Source: Lachnospiraceae bacterium
GTDB taxonomy: Bacteria; Bacillota; Clostridia; Lachnospirales; Lachnospiraceae
Direction of reading: 5' to 3'
Assembly (NCBI GenBank): GCA_015056815.1
Contig: SVFN01000014.1
Span: 1 to 64,000, forward strand
Length of the DNA: 64,000 bases
Every line of letters begins with the position of its first letter. Within the stretch, counting starts at the first letter, position 1. The notes under the pieces were generated by a model. That model was not told the DNA's origin. It saw only the letters and a list, made by a program, of their open reading frames with translations, and did not search any database. The position numbers and the translations under genes were made by a program. This document shows positions 10,417 to 20,876 of the stretch, piece after piece.

Positions 10417-12435
10417 TTATTTATATGGTCTTGCATAGAAAACCACGTTGCTGTCTCGTAGCGGATCATATACTACGCCTCGTCTCGGATTAGCAGCATG
10501 TACCATCATGCCGTCTCCCACATAGATTGCCACATGAGAGATGTTGCGGAATTCCCCATTTTCTTCATACGAATAAAAGATAAGGTCTCCCGGCTTTAGG
10601 TCTTTCTTGTTGACTAACATTGCATTCTCATAGCAGTACTTTCCCTGCGGGGACGCCGTAGCCGGAAGGTCTATCCCGACCTCTTTATATAGTCTCTGCA
10701 CTAACGAACTACAGTCATAATATCCTTCCTCATAACGCCTGTCCTGACTGTAATGACATCCTATCTTTGTCATGGCAAGCTCAGCAACTGCAGCTCCGGC
10801 GGCACAGGAATAATAAGTATCCCAAAGGTCAGAATCCATAAGGTCTGTAAGCATTGTCTTTTGTTCCTCTGTCAGCGTTCCCTTGTTGATATAATCCTTA
10901 AATGTCAGGTTATGAACCGTTGTTCCGGAAGTAGTGACCATGACCTTATTAGTGTTGCCCTCTGCCAGATATGCCTCTACATGCTGTCTGCCCCACTGTC
11001 CGCAGTCCTCATGGTGGGCATAGAAAATATCAAAGTCATTCCCATAATGGTTCAGATCCCCGGTATCCTCAACCGTATAGGTTACTCCCTCAATCACCAC
11101 CTTAGTACCCATGGGAACTATCGGATTATAGGCATCCACCGCTATGGTATGCTTTGCTCTTGCTGTCTTTCCTGATGCAGTAATTCCATTTGCATAAGGA
11201 CCACAGCAGATAGCACACGGACAGTAAGCTGTCACCCAGACCTTTCCAAGCGAATCACCAACCTCTTTTTCTACTGCAGAACTTGCACTGTCGATATAAT
11301 TCATCTCTTCAAATACCTTTTTGAGATTTCTTTTCCCATCTTCATCCATGACAAATCCGGTCTTTCCATCCCCGTATAGAATCATATAGACCATAAGGGT
11401 ATCATTGAAGTTCGATACCGGAGCGCCGTTTTCCGTATTCTGATAAGTTATCTCATCTCCGTTTTCCTCAATCGCCATTACCTTTTTATTGAATTCCATA
11501 TAGTATGAACTCAGTACTGTCCTCGGATTTTCATAACCGGTATCCGGCAGAGGAAAGAATACGGATAAAGGCGAATTATATATAACGCCAAGAACGGCAA
11601 CAACTATTATTCCCACAAGTGCTATTACGGAAAATATACCAAGAAATGCCGGGAGTACCGAAACCGCTATCTTCTTTGCAAGCATAAGAGCTGCGGCTTT
11701 GACAGATTCCTTCATACTCAAAGCGACTGTCTGTTGGTTCTCATCATCTCTTCTCTTATTTGCAAGAAATACTTCAAGCATCCTCGCCTTTATGAAGCCG
11801 TGATTCTTTACTGCTTTTTCAGAACCGCCTCCGGTACTCTTAGTTTTTACTTGGCTGTGACTTTTTGCCTTAATAGCACTTTTCCTCTTCTCTATGTCAG
11901 AATAAGATGCGCTGCTATCATGCCTCTTCCTCTTCCTTCTGTCATATCGGCTTTTTCTAATGCTTATCTCTTTATCGGAATACCGCTTATTATCATCTGC
12001 TACTATTGCTGCATTCTTCTTTTCAGATGTACCTTTATTTTGCTCCGCTTTCTCTGTCTGCTTTTTCTTCAGATAAATTTGCTTTGCATGATCTGCACCG
12101 TTATAAACAGAAGAAAGTGCAAAAGCCGTAAGCCCTGCACTTTCCTTAATCTCTTCCCCACCTTCTATCTGGTCAGCTGCCTTGGAAGCTCCGATTCTTC
12201 CCATAGTATAGAGATTTCTTCCCTTTACATGAATTGATGAACCGGATTCCTTAATACTCTCCTTCACGCCGGATAATGATAATTTTTGTTTCCTGCGCAC
12301 GGGAGTGTTTTCCCTTATTTTCCTTCTGCCTTTTTTTATACGGAGCTTCGTACCTTTCTTTGTATGAAGCTCCATAGGCTTGTCTTCTACCTTTCGTATC
12401 TTCATACCGAACCTCCATTTTAATAAATCAGCCAA
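10417..12435 (-). CDS. Cell-wall hydrolase of the conjugation system (3D domain + NlpC/P60)
   Basis: VWVTAYCPCAICCG (3D-like), then YYDCSSLVQRLYKEVGIDLP...HVAIYVGDGMMVHA; TM segment. Confidence 0.88.
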   Translation of the reverse strand: MADLLKWRFGMKIRKVEDKPMELHTKKGTKLRIKKGRRKIRENTPVRRKQKLSLSGVKESIKESGSSIHVKGRNLYTMGRIGASKAADQIEGGEEIKESAGLTAFALSSVYNGADHAKQIYLKKKQTEKAEQNKGTSEKKNAAIVADDNKRYSDKEISIRKSRYDRRKRKRHDSSASYSDIEKRKSAIKAKSHSQVKTKSTGGGSEKAVKNHGFIKARMLEVFLANKRRDDENQQTVALSMKESVKAAALMLAKKIAVSVLPAFLGIFSVIALVGIIVVAVLGVIYNSPLSVFFPLPDTGYENPRTVLSSYYMEFNKKVMAIEENGDEITYQNTENGAPVSNFNDTLMVYMILYGDGKTGFVMDEDGKRNLKKVFEEMNYIDSASSAVEKEVGDSLGKVWVTAYCPCAICCGPYANGITASGKTARAKHTIAVDAYNPIVPMGTKVVIEGVTYTVEDTGDLNHYGNDFDIFYAHHEDCGQWGRQHVEAYLAEGNTNKVMVTTSGTTVHNLTFKDYINKGTLTEEQKTMLTDLMDSDLWDTYYSCAAGAAVAELAMTKIGCHYSQDRRYEEGYYDCSSLVQRLYKEVGIDLPATASPQGKYCYENAMLVNKKDLKPGDLIFYSYEENGEFRNISHVAIYVGDGMMVHAANPRRGVVYDPLRDSNVVFYARPYK

Positions 12436-14948
12436 CTATTGTCGTTTTCTGTCGAATCCTGTGTTATGTGTACCGTCTCCGTTAAATGACTGTTTTTCCT
12501 TTCATTTATCAGCCTTTTCACATAATCTCTTGCCTTATTCTCCGGCATAAATACAGTATCCTCTTCATCGACATCTTCCTCACTTTGTTCTACATTATCC
12601 GACAAGCCGAGGGCAATTTTCTCATGAATGTTGGTATTATATAGCTGATAAAGTGCTGTGTCCTTTCCGATAGTATTGTCAAACGGTATCACCGTACTGC
12701 CGCACTTGATAAGTCCTGTTCCGCTTGGAGAATTGCTGACAAATCTAAGCTGTGCATCCGATACCCCTATCACTTCGGAAAGCTTGGCACTGTCGATATT
12801 GCTCTGCTTTAAGAGCGCAACAAACTCACTGTTGGATATGAGTGTCGAAGCGATATAATTCTGCAAAAGGTCTGTTACATTCTGCGATATACCTGTACAA
12901 AGTCCGCCCTGCTTTCTTACCTTTTTCCATAGCTGCTGCAGGTAGGTCGCACTGTAATCGCTTGAAAGCAGGACATGACACTCATCTATATAGAGCCATG
13001 TAGCCCTTCCCCTCTTTCCGTTCTCAATAATACGTGACTGTATCGCCTCCATCATGACGAGCATGGCAACCGGAGCGAGCTGTGTTCCCAAGTCCTGAAT
13101 ACCGTACACTGTGAATCTGTTATTCTCATCCACATTTGTATGATGATTGAATATATTAAGTGAGCCCTCTACAAACAGCTCAAGGCACAGTGCCAGCTCT
13201 CCTGCTTCCATCTCACTCTGTTCCTTTAAGATATGATAAAAGTCTGTCATGAGTGGCACCTGCTTAGTCCTGAATGCCCTCATATAAAGCTCTCTTATAC
13301 ATCTGTCTATGATACTGTGATGCTTCTGATTCAGTGTACTTCCAAGAAGCTGGTCACAGATACCGAGCATGAACTCCGACTTGTCCACAATTACATCTCT
13401 GAGTCCCTTTTCATTGATATTCTTAAGGTCTGCGTCCAAAGGATTCACATAATTCTTAGTGTACGCAGACAGATTAACAACCGCACCGCCGAATGTCTTC
13501 GCTATATCAAAATACTCCGACATTGGATCTATCACTATTACATCATCACCGGTATTTAAGAACACCTGTCCCATACCCTGCTTACAGAAAAATGATTTTC
13601 CACTTCCCGGAACTCCGAACACAAAGCCGTTACCATTAAGGAGCTTCTTTCTGTTTCCTACATTTACATTCTTACTGATCTGGTTGATACCATAATAAAT
13701 GCCGCCCTTATCATTCATTTCCTGTACATTGAAAGGAAGCAGCACCGCCACCGACTGCGTAAGCATGGAGCGCATGGTCTCCACCTGACGTACTCCGATA
13801 GGCAGTGCAGTATTAAGTGCTTCCCTCTGTTTTAGAAAATGTGTGTCAATCACAACGGAATTACGCTTGCCAATGGTCTCTACCGTCTCTGTGATACTCT
13901 CCAATTCTTCCTTGCTCTCTGCTACGATAATGATAGTAACAGCCACATAGAAAAGGCACTGGTCGTTCTCTCTCACATCATCCATAATGCCCTCTATCTC
14001 TTTCTTTTCCGTTCTCTTTGCATAGGAGATTTCCGAAGAAAAATCATTATTCTTATTACGGACTCTCTGCTGCTTAATGATATCCGATTCGATACCAAGA
14101 TACTTTTTCTGAAGCACCTTTGTCGTGATATCCTTGGGAATCGGAACTATATCAATACTTGTAATGCAGTGAACCGGAAGCGATGTTATCTCATTTAAGA
14201 ATCGGTCTGATAGTGAACTCGGATACTTTTTTATAAAAAGTGCCCTGCTGAATTTTCCTTCATCCTCCATGTGGTCGGGGAAATACTTGACCACACCGTT
14301 ACAGAGATCATTTTTAAAATCAGCTCCCACCTTCTTTGCGTGCTTAATGTCAAAATCAAACTCTCCTTCATTTCCCAGATGATAGAAGTCGTGTAATACC
14401 TTTAATCGTTCATTCCCGGAAAGGGCTGTAATATCTGCACCAAGTTCGCCAAATGCCTTATGCACCGTTGCCTCAATCGTTGCAAACTGCGCCTTCGCCT
14501 CTTCAAAATTCTTACGCTCTATGGTGATAGTAAGATACCTTTCCTGCTCTATTCCCTGCCTGCCCTCTCGTATTTTTTCCTCAATGATATCGTTATATAT
14601 CTTTCGATACTTATCATACTCATCTCCCGTAAGCTTTAGCAGGATATAATTCCTGAGCTGGTTCATATCACGGTTTTTATTATTTACCGTTATCTTAAAT
14701 GCACAGTCCATGGAATTAAGGAACTTGCAGTATCTTTCAAAAATATCTATCTGCTCATCCTCATTGGTTGTGGTGTAGTTGATATCCGAAAAACGGTAGC
14801 ATTTGCTGAAGCGGTTCTTTGCCACTTCAAAGATACCATTCTCCGCCACTTTCATGATCTCTATTGTTTCCTGTATGGACTTCGGTGTCCTGTAAAGCGG
14901 TTCGCTCGCTTTTTTCAGCTCCACGAAGCCGTCTGAAAATATTCCCAT
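12420..14948 (-). CDS. VirB4-like conjugation ATPase
   Basis: FVFGVPGSGKSFFCKQ Walker A; VIVIDPMSEY; TWLYIDECHVLL Walker B. Confidence 0.93.
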   Translation of the reverse strand: MGIFSDGFVELKKASEPLYRTPKSIQETIEIMKVAENGIFEVAKNRFSKCYRFSDINYTTTNEDEQIDIFERYCKFLNSMDCAFKITVNNKNRDMNQLRNYILLKLTGDEYDKYRKIYNDIIEEKIREGRQGIEQERYLTITIERKNFEEAKAQFATIEATVHKAFGELGADITALSGNERLKVLHDFYHLGNEGEFDFDIKHAKKVGADFKNDLCNGVVKYFPDHMEDEGKFSRALFIKKYPSSLSDRFLNEITSLPVHCITSIDIVPIPKDITTKVLQKKYLGIESDIIKQQRVRNKNNDFSSEISYAKRTEKKEIEGIMDDVRENDQCLFYVAVTIIIVAESKEELESITETVETIGKRNSVVIDTHFLKQREALNTALPIGVRQVETMRSMLTQSVAVLLPFNVQEMNDKGGIYYGINQISKNVNVGNRKKLLNGNGFVFGVPGSGKSFFCKQGMGQVFLNTGDDVIVIDPMSEYFDIAKTFGGAVVNLSAYTKNYVNPLDADLKNINEKGLRDVIVDKSEFMLGICDQLLGSTLNQKHHSIIDRCIRELYMRAFRTKQVPLMTDFYHILKEQSEMEAGELALCLELFVEGSLNIFNHHTNVDENNRFTVYGIQDLGTQLAPVAMLVMMEAIQSRIIENGKRGRATWLYIDECHVLLSSDYSATYLQQLWKKVRKQGGLCTGISQNVTDLLQNYIASTLISNSEFVALLKQSNIDSAKLSEVIGVSDAQLRFVSNSPSGTGLIKCGSTVIPFDNTIGKDTALYQLYNTNIHEKIALGLSDNVEQSEEDVDEEDTVFMPENKARDYVKRLINERKNSHLTETVHITQDSTENDNSWLIY

Positions 14949-14961
14949 TTTTTACATCCTC

Positions 14962-15501
14962 CTATCTGAAATACTTGTACCAGACCGCAAAACCGATAAA
15001 AGAAAAAACGGCTGCGATAAGGAAAATCAGTGCCTTTACCATTCCCTTCTTAGCCGTTTCAAAATCTTCTTTGTTATCTGTATTACTTCTGTTATTTTCA
15101 TTATTTTTATTGCCGCTATCTATGGAGTTTCCCTTGCCTTTTTTCTTGCCAGCCTTCTTCTCGGCAGTAAGCTCCTCCATGCGTATCTTCTCCACTTCTG
15201 TCTCACCCTCCGTCGATAGATAGGTCAGAGGTTTATTCTTAAAAGCGAAGTGCAGCTTCTTTTTCATCATCTGCATGAAAGTCATTCCATTGTAAGAATA
15301 AAACCCCGAAAGTGCTATCGGTGCAACAGCCGGAATTGCTATGTAGGCGCTGACTGTCAACCCTACATATCTGTATAAGAGCAGCACGATACCGCCACCT
15401 ACCACCACAGATGCGATACTGAATATGAGCTGCCTTGCCGTAAGCCCCATGACCACCGTTTCCTTGTAGCGGTCTATATCCTTGTTTACTTCTATTACCA
15501 T
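14962..15501 (-). CDS. PrgI-family T4SS membrane protein
   Basis: MVIEVNKDIDRYKETVVMGLTARQLIFSIASVVVGGG; TM segments; next to virB4. Confidence 0.85.
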   Translation of the reverse strand: MVIEVNKDIDRYKETVVMGLTARQLIFSIASVVVGGGIVLLLYRYVGLTVSAYIAIPAVAPIALSGFYSYNGMTFMQMMKKKLHFAFKNKPLTYLSTEGETEVEKIRMEELTAEKKAGKKKGKGNSIDSGNKNNENNRSNTDNKEDFETAKKGMVKALIFLIAAVFSFIGFAVWYKYFR

Positions 15502-15551
15502 ATAATCCTCCTTATTTTGTCGAAATATCTATCTAAAAGACAGATATTGAA

Positions 15552-15580
15552 TTGACATTGCAACGCAACAGATATATAAT
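15552..15580 (+). promoter_or_regulatory. Consensus sigma-70-type promoter for the TA module
   Basis: TTGACA (15552-15557), 17-bp spacer, TATAAT (15575-15580). Confidence 0.88.
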
Positions 15581-15612
15581 TTAATTAGAATTAAGCGAAA
15601 GGAGTTGATACT

Positions 15613-15906
15613 ATGTCTGCTGCAACCAAAGAATCAACTACTACTACCTTTAGTGTCCGTATGGATAAGGACATCAAATCACAATGTGAAACTATGTATG
15701 GAGAGCTGGGCATCAACCTTACAACTGCTATCAATGTTTTTCTCCGCCAGTCGCTGCGTGCCGGTGGATTTCCATTTGATGTAAGACTTGATAAGCCTAA
15801 TCAGGAAACCATCGCTGCCATGATGGAAGCGAACAGCCTCGCCCACAATCCGAGTATAAAAAAATATTCCGATGTGGAAGAAGCGCTTGCGGAGCTTAAG
15901 CGATGA
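15613..15906 (+). CDS. RelB/DinJ-family antitoxin
   Basis: TTFSVRMDKDIKSQCETMYGELGINLTTAINVFLRQSLRAGGFPFD. Confidence 0.9.
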   Translation: MSAATKESTTTTFSVRMDKDIKSQCETMYGELGINLTTAINVFLRQSLRAGGFPFDVRLDKPNQETIAAMMEANSLAHNPSIKKYSDVEEALAELKR

Positions 15907-16193
15907 AAGAACAAAAGTACAGTATAGTCTGGTCTACGCAGTTCAAAAAAGACTACAAACGTTCCATGAAGCGACATCTTGACATCACTCTTCTTGATGA
16001 TATAATCCGAAAGCTGTCCAAGGGTGAGACATTAGATGAAGCAAATAAAGACCATGCTCTTTCAGGTAACTGGTCAGGTTTTCGTGAATGTCACATACAA
16101 CCGGACTGGCTTCTCATTTATAAAATTGAAGATGATGTACTTGTGCTTACTCTTACCCGTACCGGTACACATAGTGACTTGTTTGGTAAGTAG
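15903..16193 (+). CDS. YafQ/RelE-family toxin
   Basis: YSIVWSTQFKKDYKRSMKRH...DHALSGNWSGFRECHIQPDWLLIYKIEDDVLVLTLTRTGTHSDLF; 4-nt overlap with antitoxin. Confidence 0.92.
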   Translation: MKEQKYSIVWSTQFKKDYKRSMKRHLDITLLDDIIRKLSKGETLDEANKDHALSGNWSGFRECHIQPDWLLIYKIEDDVLVLTLTRTGTHSDLFGK

Positions 16194-16198
16194 CAACG

Positions 16199-16226
16199 AG
16201 AGGGATATTCGTATCCCTCTTTTTTA
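16199..16226 (+). terminator. Intrinsic terminator of TA module
   Basis: AGAGGGATA-ttcg-TATCCCTCT + T run. Confidence 0.85.
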
Positions 16227-17069
16227 TTACAAACCAAGCGCCTTGCTCGTAAGGCTCTGCGCTCCCTTCACACTTCCCACAGTAAGTGCTATCGTAAATG
16301 TCATCTCGCAGAGATATATGAGTGTCTTAGCCCAGTCTGCATAATTCCCTGTAAATGACGGAAGCCCTGCATTTATAAATGCATTGCACAGTATGATTGC
16401 CAGTGCCATCGTCACCGCCTCCAATACTACCGAGAGAAAATATTTACTGTAGGATACTGCCGTATGCGACACCATGCGGTTGCCACCCATGGTTGAAAAT
16501 GCTATCGAACCAAGAGGCACTATTACAAGCAGCTTCAAAAATCTGAAATACACCGTATATATCAGAAAGAATCCGCAGATTATCACTATGATTGATAAAA
16601 GCGCCGCAAGTATCAGCATGATAAGGGATTCTCCAAATCCCAAATCTTTTATGACATCTGCCTGTGCACTGTCTATCTTAAGCTCTGTTGCCTGCCCATT
16701 CGATAACAGTCCCACCAGATTACCGACAGAGGTAAATATCGACTTCATTATTGTTACATTATTTGCTACAAACCACTCGGCAAGTCCGAGCCTTATCAAA
16801 AGTCTCAGTATCACTTCAAACCGCATTTCTTCTCTTACATCCACCGATTCTGAACAGAAACCGATAACAAAGAAAAGTACCACAAGTGATGAACCGACTG
16901 CTACAAATATCGGCTCTATCCCGGAGATAATTCCCCATGGACCGCCGCTTTTAAATTCCACCGGGGATTGTCCCAAAAGACCAAACACAAGGGCTACCTG
17001 ATTGTTCCAGAAGCCGAATACCATGTTGAGAAGGTCGAGGATTTTGTCCCCTAACTTAAATATGTCCAT
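16227..17069 (-). CDS. VirB6/TrbL-like T4SS membrane protein
   Basis: Polytopic 280-aa protein between Maff2 and PrgI. Confidence 0.8.
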   Translation of the reverse strand: MDIFKLGDKILDLLNMVFGFWNNQVALVFGLLGQSPVEFKSGGPWGIISGIEPIFVAVGSSLVVLFFVIGFCSESVDVREEMRFEVILRLLIRLGLAEWFVANNVTIMKSIFTSVGNLVGLLSNGQATELKIDSAQADVIKDLGFGESLIMLILAALLSIIVIICGFFLIYTVYFRFLKLLVIVPLGSIAFSTMGGNRMVSHTAVSYSKYFLSVVLEAVTMALAIILCNAFINAGLPSFTGNYADWAKTLIYLCEMTFTIALTVGSVKGAQSLTSKALGL

Positions 17070-17091
17070 AACGATTCCGCCAGATTCTCAC

Positions 17092-17115
17092 GGTGGCAGA
17101 ATCCCCTCTGCCACC
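17092..17115 (-). terminator. Hairpin after Maff2 (partial terminator or mRNA-stability element)
   Basis: GGTGGCAG-aatcccct-CTGCCACC. Confidence 0.55.
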
Positions 17116-17152
17116 TCCGGCTTTCCTCCTTTCCCGTAAAACTCCGATTTTT

Positions 17153-17497
17153 TCAGAATCCAAGGAAGGTAAGCACAGTTGAGATACCTGCCATCATTAC
17201 TCCAGCCACAATGCCCTTAAGTGCTGAATTCATGGTTGATGAATCCTGCTGCTGATAGGCTTGTGCAAACTCCATTACATTCTTTGCAAGAATGATCACT
17301 CCTACTGCACCGATTATGGCAATCACAAGTGTCTTTAAGTTTTCGAGAGGTTTTGTGACTGCCTCCGTACCTGCTGCAAATGCTACTGTATTCATAGTAC
17401 TTAAAGCATACGCTGTACCTGCCACAGACGGTACTATCACCTTCTTAGTTACATCCTTAATCTTAGCTAACATTCCATTCTTCTTATTCATAATCAT
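17153..17497 (-). CDS. Maff2-family small membrane protein
   Basis: Small hydrophobic protein with KPLENLKTLVIAIIGAVGVIILAKNVMEFAQAYQQQDSSTM. Confidence 0.85.
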   Translation of the reverse strand: MIMNKKNGMLAKIKDVTKKVIVPSVAGTAYALSTMNTVAFAAGTEAVTKPLENLKTLVIAIIGAVGVIILAKNVMEFAQAYQQQDSSTMNSALKGIVAGVMMAGISTVLTFLGF

Positions 17498-17515
17498 AAT
17501 TCTCCTTTTTTAATA

Positions 17516-19783
17516 TTATTTTGCTTTTTGCCCGCCATACTTTTTACGCATGGCTGCCATCTTAACTACGCTGTTCTCCGGATTGGCATACGATAAGATA
17601 TATTCCTCCGGAAGCTTCTCATCCACAGCTCTTTTTATCTCGCTTTTTTGTGCCGGTGAGAACTTCATGTGTTCCAGTCTGTGGGCGAGAGTATCGCCGG
17701 AATTATTACTGGTGTCGTTGTCAGCGGAACTATTGGTATCATCTTTAACATTCCTTTCTTCCTCAGATTGTTCGACCTTCCGCTTCGCATTCGCTTTCTT
17801 AAGTGCGATAAGCTCTGCCACAAGGTTCCTCTCGGTCTCTTCATCCGGTGTATAGGCAAGTTCTCCGGTATTCTCCTGCTCCCTGTACTCCTGCTCTGCT
17901 TCCTTCCGGTCCATATCCATGAAACGCTTATCTGCGCCGGCATCATCGAGCAGCATGAATTCATCGTATGTCAGTGTATCTATGTAAACTGCTTCCCCCT
18001 TTAGCTTCCGCTTCTCATACTGCATAAGACCTTCTCTGGTCAGTATCACGAATGGCGGGGCAAGCAGGTTGTCGGGTAACTTTGGCACAAATGTAAAAGG
18101 TTCTCCCTCTCCATCTGCACTCTGGATAAATCTCTTATGCTTCGGAGTAAAATACTTATTATCAAGCACCGGATTAAGACCACGGATAAACACAAGACAT
18201 TTCTTGTTATCCAACATCCTCACTTCATCCGGCGTCAGTATCTCCCTTCCGAGAACATCTATGTTCTTTGAGGAACTTCCCTGCCTTCCCTTTGTCTCAC
18301 CACTTGATTTCTTATCAATCGTCATCTTTCCTAAAAGCTTGGAAATGTACTCATGGGTGCTCTGCTCATTGCCACCGAGATAGACGGTCGTATCGCAGTT
18401 ACCGGTGATGGTTTCCCAAGTATCCTTAAAAAGTGCCTTGATCTGAGCAAGGTTCTGTATGATAATGACTGATGAAATCTCCCTGTTTCGCATGGTTGAG
18501 AGCAGTGAACAGAAGTCATCCGGCAGGGCAACATTGGCGAACTCGTCCAAGAGGAATGTCACATGTATCGGAAGCCTTCCCCCATAGTTGAAATCCGCCT
18601 GATAATATAGTTCCTGAAAGATTTGTGTATATAAAAGACCGATAATAAAGTTGTAAGACTTGTCGGAATCCGGTATCACACAGAAAAGAGCGGTCTTTGT
18701 TCTCCCGTCTGCATTTACTCCCGTACCAAGCTCGGCAAGGTTTAAGTCATCCTTGGAAAGCAGCTTCATGACCTGCTTATTTTCCAGCTTCGCCAGTCTT
18801 GAGTTGGCTGAAATGATAATGGAACGAATGGTATCCCCGGCTCCACGCATACATTTGTTATACTGTTTGACAGCAGGGTGGTCGCTTCCAAGTGGCGAAG
18901 TCGCCTCAAGAAATGACATTCTCGCATCAAGGTCTGACACCTTGTCCTTTTCCGTAACCTCTGCCTCCGATAACAGGTCCATTACGGACTTCATATTGCG
19001 GGTGGCTGGCGGCATCTCAAGCCAGACATAATAAAAAAGAGCCTGTAAAAACATGCCCTCTGCTTTGTCCCAAAATGGATCATTTGGTGCTGCGTTCTTT
19101 GGTGTTGTATTACTCATTAAGTTGGTAACAAGCTTTACCACATCCGTCTCTTCACGGATATAGGTGAAAGGATTGTAGCAGTCACTCTTATCCATCTCCA
19201 ATAAATTGATAACTCTTACATTGTAGCCGTTACGCCTTAACATCTCACCCTCACTTCTAAGGATCTCGCCCTTCGGGTCGGTGACGATAAAGGAGGTATT
19301 AAGCTGCATAAGGTTCGGTTTGACTTCATAAAATGTCTTACCTGCACCACTCCCGCCGATGATAAGGCAGTTGTTGTTAAGCCCTGTCTTTCTGGTATCA
19401 AGGCTCATTCTCACATTCTGAGAAAGTATACGATTCTTATCATCTTCCTTATCTGCTATTACCCGGTTAAGTTCCTTTGGAGATGCCAGTCTCGCTGTTC
19501 CATACTCTTTTCCCGGCATGAAATTATACTGGCTTGTGTAATACATGATTACAGCCATGACATATATGAGCAGTGCTATTATCACAGCCTTAAGAGTAGT
19601 CTCACTATAATAATCCCTAAGTGGGTAGGCGAATACCTCTTCCAAGCTCTCCATAAATGCACCAAATTCCATACCTGTTTTCCATGCACCATTTACCAGA
19701 TATCCCAGATATGCCGATAAAAAAGCGCCTATGATTATCATAGGCACGAAAGGTTTCTTCTTATTTGTCTGCATCCGTATCAC
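17516..19783 (-). CDS. VirD4/TraG-type coupling protein
   Basis: NCLIIGGSGAGKTFYEVKPNLMQ Walker A; TFLLDEFANVALPDDF; N-terminal TMs. Confidence 0.94.
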   Translation of the reverse strand: MIRMQTNKKKPFVPMIIIGAFLSAYLGYLVNGAWKTGMEFGAFMESLEEVFAYPLRDYYSETTLKAVIIALLIYVMAVIMYYTSQYNFMPGKEYGTARLASPKELNRVIADKEDDKNRILSQNVRMSLDTRKTGLNNNCLIIGGSGAGKTFYEVKPNLMQLNTSFIVTDPKGEILRSEGEMLRRNGYNVRVINLLEMDKSDCYNPFTYIREETDVVKLVTNLMSNTTPKNAAPNDPFWDKAEGMFLQALFYYVWLEMPPATRNMKSVMDLLSEAEVTEKDKVSDLDARMSFLEATSPLGSDHPAVKQYNKCMRGAGDTIRSIIISANSRLAKLENKQVMKLLSKDDLNLAELGTGVNADGRTKTALFCVIPDSDKSYNFIIGLLYTQIFQELYYQADFNYGGRLPIHVTFLLDEFANVALPDDFCSLLSTMRNREISSVIIIQNLAQIKALFKDTWETITGNCDTTVYLGGNEQSTHEYISKLLGKMTIDKKSSGETKGRQGSSSKNIDVLGREILTPDEVRMLDNKKCLVFIRGLNPVLDNKYFTPKHKRFIQSADGEGEPFTFVPKLPDNLLAPPFVILTREGLMQYEKRKLKGEAVYIDTLTYDEFMLLDDAGADKRFMDMDRKEAEQEYREQENTGELAYTPDEETERNLVAELIALKKANAKRKVEQSEEERNVKDDTNSSADNDTSNNSGDTLAHRLEHMKFSPAQKSEIKRAVDEKLPEEYILSYANPENSVVKMAAMRKKYGGQKAK

Positions 19784-20868
19784 CTCGTCTTTCTCTGAGG
19801 TGTTCTCTGTTTTGTAGTTACTTTCTCATAGTGTTCCCTCACGCCCTTCGATACCGGATCATAGTGGTTCTTGTAAATGATATCCCCCTTAATGGTCTCA
19901 ACCACACGGTTATCATCTGTATAGAGCTTATAGGTCTTTTCACGGTCAATGAAGGATAGCAGGGTTTTACCTCCGTATATCTCCATCACATCGGACTTAT
20001 TAAGCCAGATATATCTTGCATTTTCGCCCCATGTTCCCGGAACCCTTGTCTTAATTGCCCTGTCATTCTCTTCCTTTATCAATGATTTTGCTATGGTAAT
20101 ATCGGAAAAGTTAGTATTCTTTGATGCGGATATCAGCTTCATACGTTCAGAAAGCTCCCTGAATCTTTTTATTTTATCTTCAAAGGTCTCTCTGTCCATC
20201 ATTACCTTGTACTGTCCCTTTTCATCGGGCATATCTACCACTCCGATTTTCGCAAGCTTTTCAAGTGCTTCCTTTACAATTTCCTTATCCGCCGAAAGGC
20301 TCTCCCCTATCTCGTCCACGCTGACACTCTTCTTCTCAACAGCATACTGTCCGACCTTTTCAATCAGGTTGTTAAGATTAGCATCGGCGTGGACATCAAG
20401 GTTTCCCTTTTTCTGCTCCTGCAAAAACTTATCAAATACCGCCAGTTCCTTATCATCTGCTTCTCCAAGAAATGTATCCATAGAACGCATCTTGAAACTT
20501 CCCTTATTCAGCTTCTGTAAAAGTACATTTACTCTCGGAACCGCTTCACTGTGAAATAGAATTTCCACCTTACTACTGTCCTTTTTCATCTCAGGAAGTA
20601 CCGAATAAAGTATTCCATACTTCTTTGCAAACTTCTCCACCTGCTTCATATCATTTTTATCGAACTGAAGCACCTGCAGATCTCCACCCCTCATAAGAAG
20701 CTTTTTCATATTGGTTTTACCCATCTGCTTTTCATAATTCAACATTCCATAGAGGAATTTCACCGCATTTTGCATAGCCTTTATTGAACCGCTTCCTACC
20801 TTCATGGCAATCTCAATCCCTTCAAAGCTGACTCGTATAATCTGCACTGCATCTGCTATCTCTGACAT
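19780..20868 (-). CDS. PcfB/DUF3801-like protein
   Basis: GSGSIKAMQNAVKFLYGMLNYEKQMGKTNMKKLLMRGGDLQVLQF, 4-nt overlap with virD4. Confidence 0.75.
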   Translation of the reverse strand: MSEIADAVQIIRVSFEGIEIAMKVGSGSIKAMQNAVKFLYGMLNYEKQMGKTNMKKLLMRGGDLQVLQFDKNDMKQVEKFAKKYGILYSVLPEMKKDSSKVEILFHSEAVPRVNVLLQKLNKGSFKMRSMDTFLGEADDKELAVFDKFLQEQKKGNLDVHADANLNNLIEKVGQYAVEKKSVSVDEIGESLSADKEIVKEALEKLAKIGVVDMPDEKGQYKVMMDRETFEDKIKRFRELSERMKLISASKNTNFSDITIAKSLIKEENDRAIKTRVPGTWGENARYIWLNKSDVMEIYGGKTLLSFIDREKTYKLYTDDNRVVETIKGDIIYKNHYDPVSKGVREHYEKVTTKQRTPQRKTR

Positions 20869-20876
20869 ATAATCAC

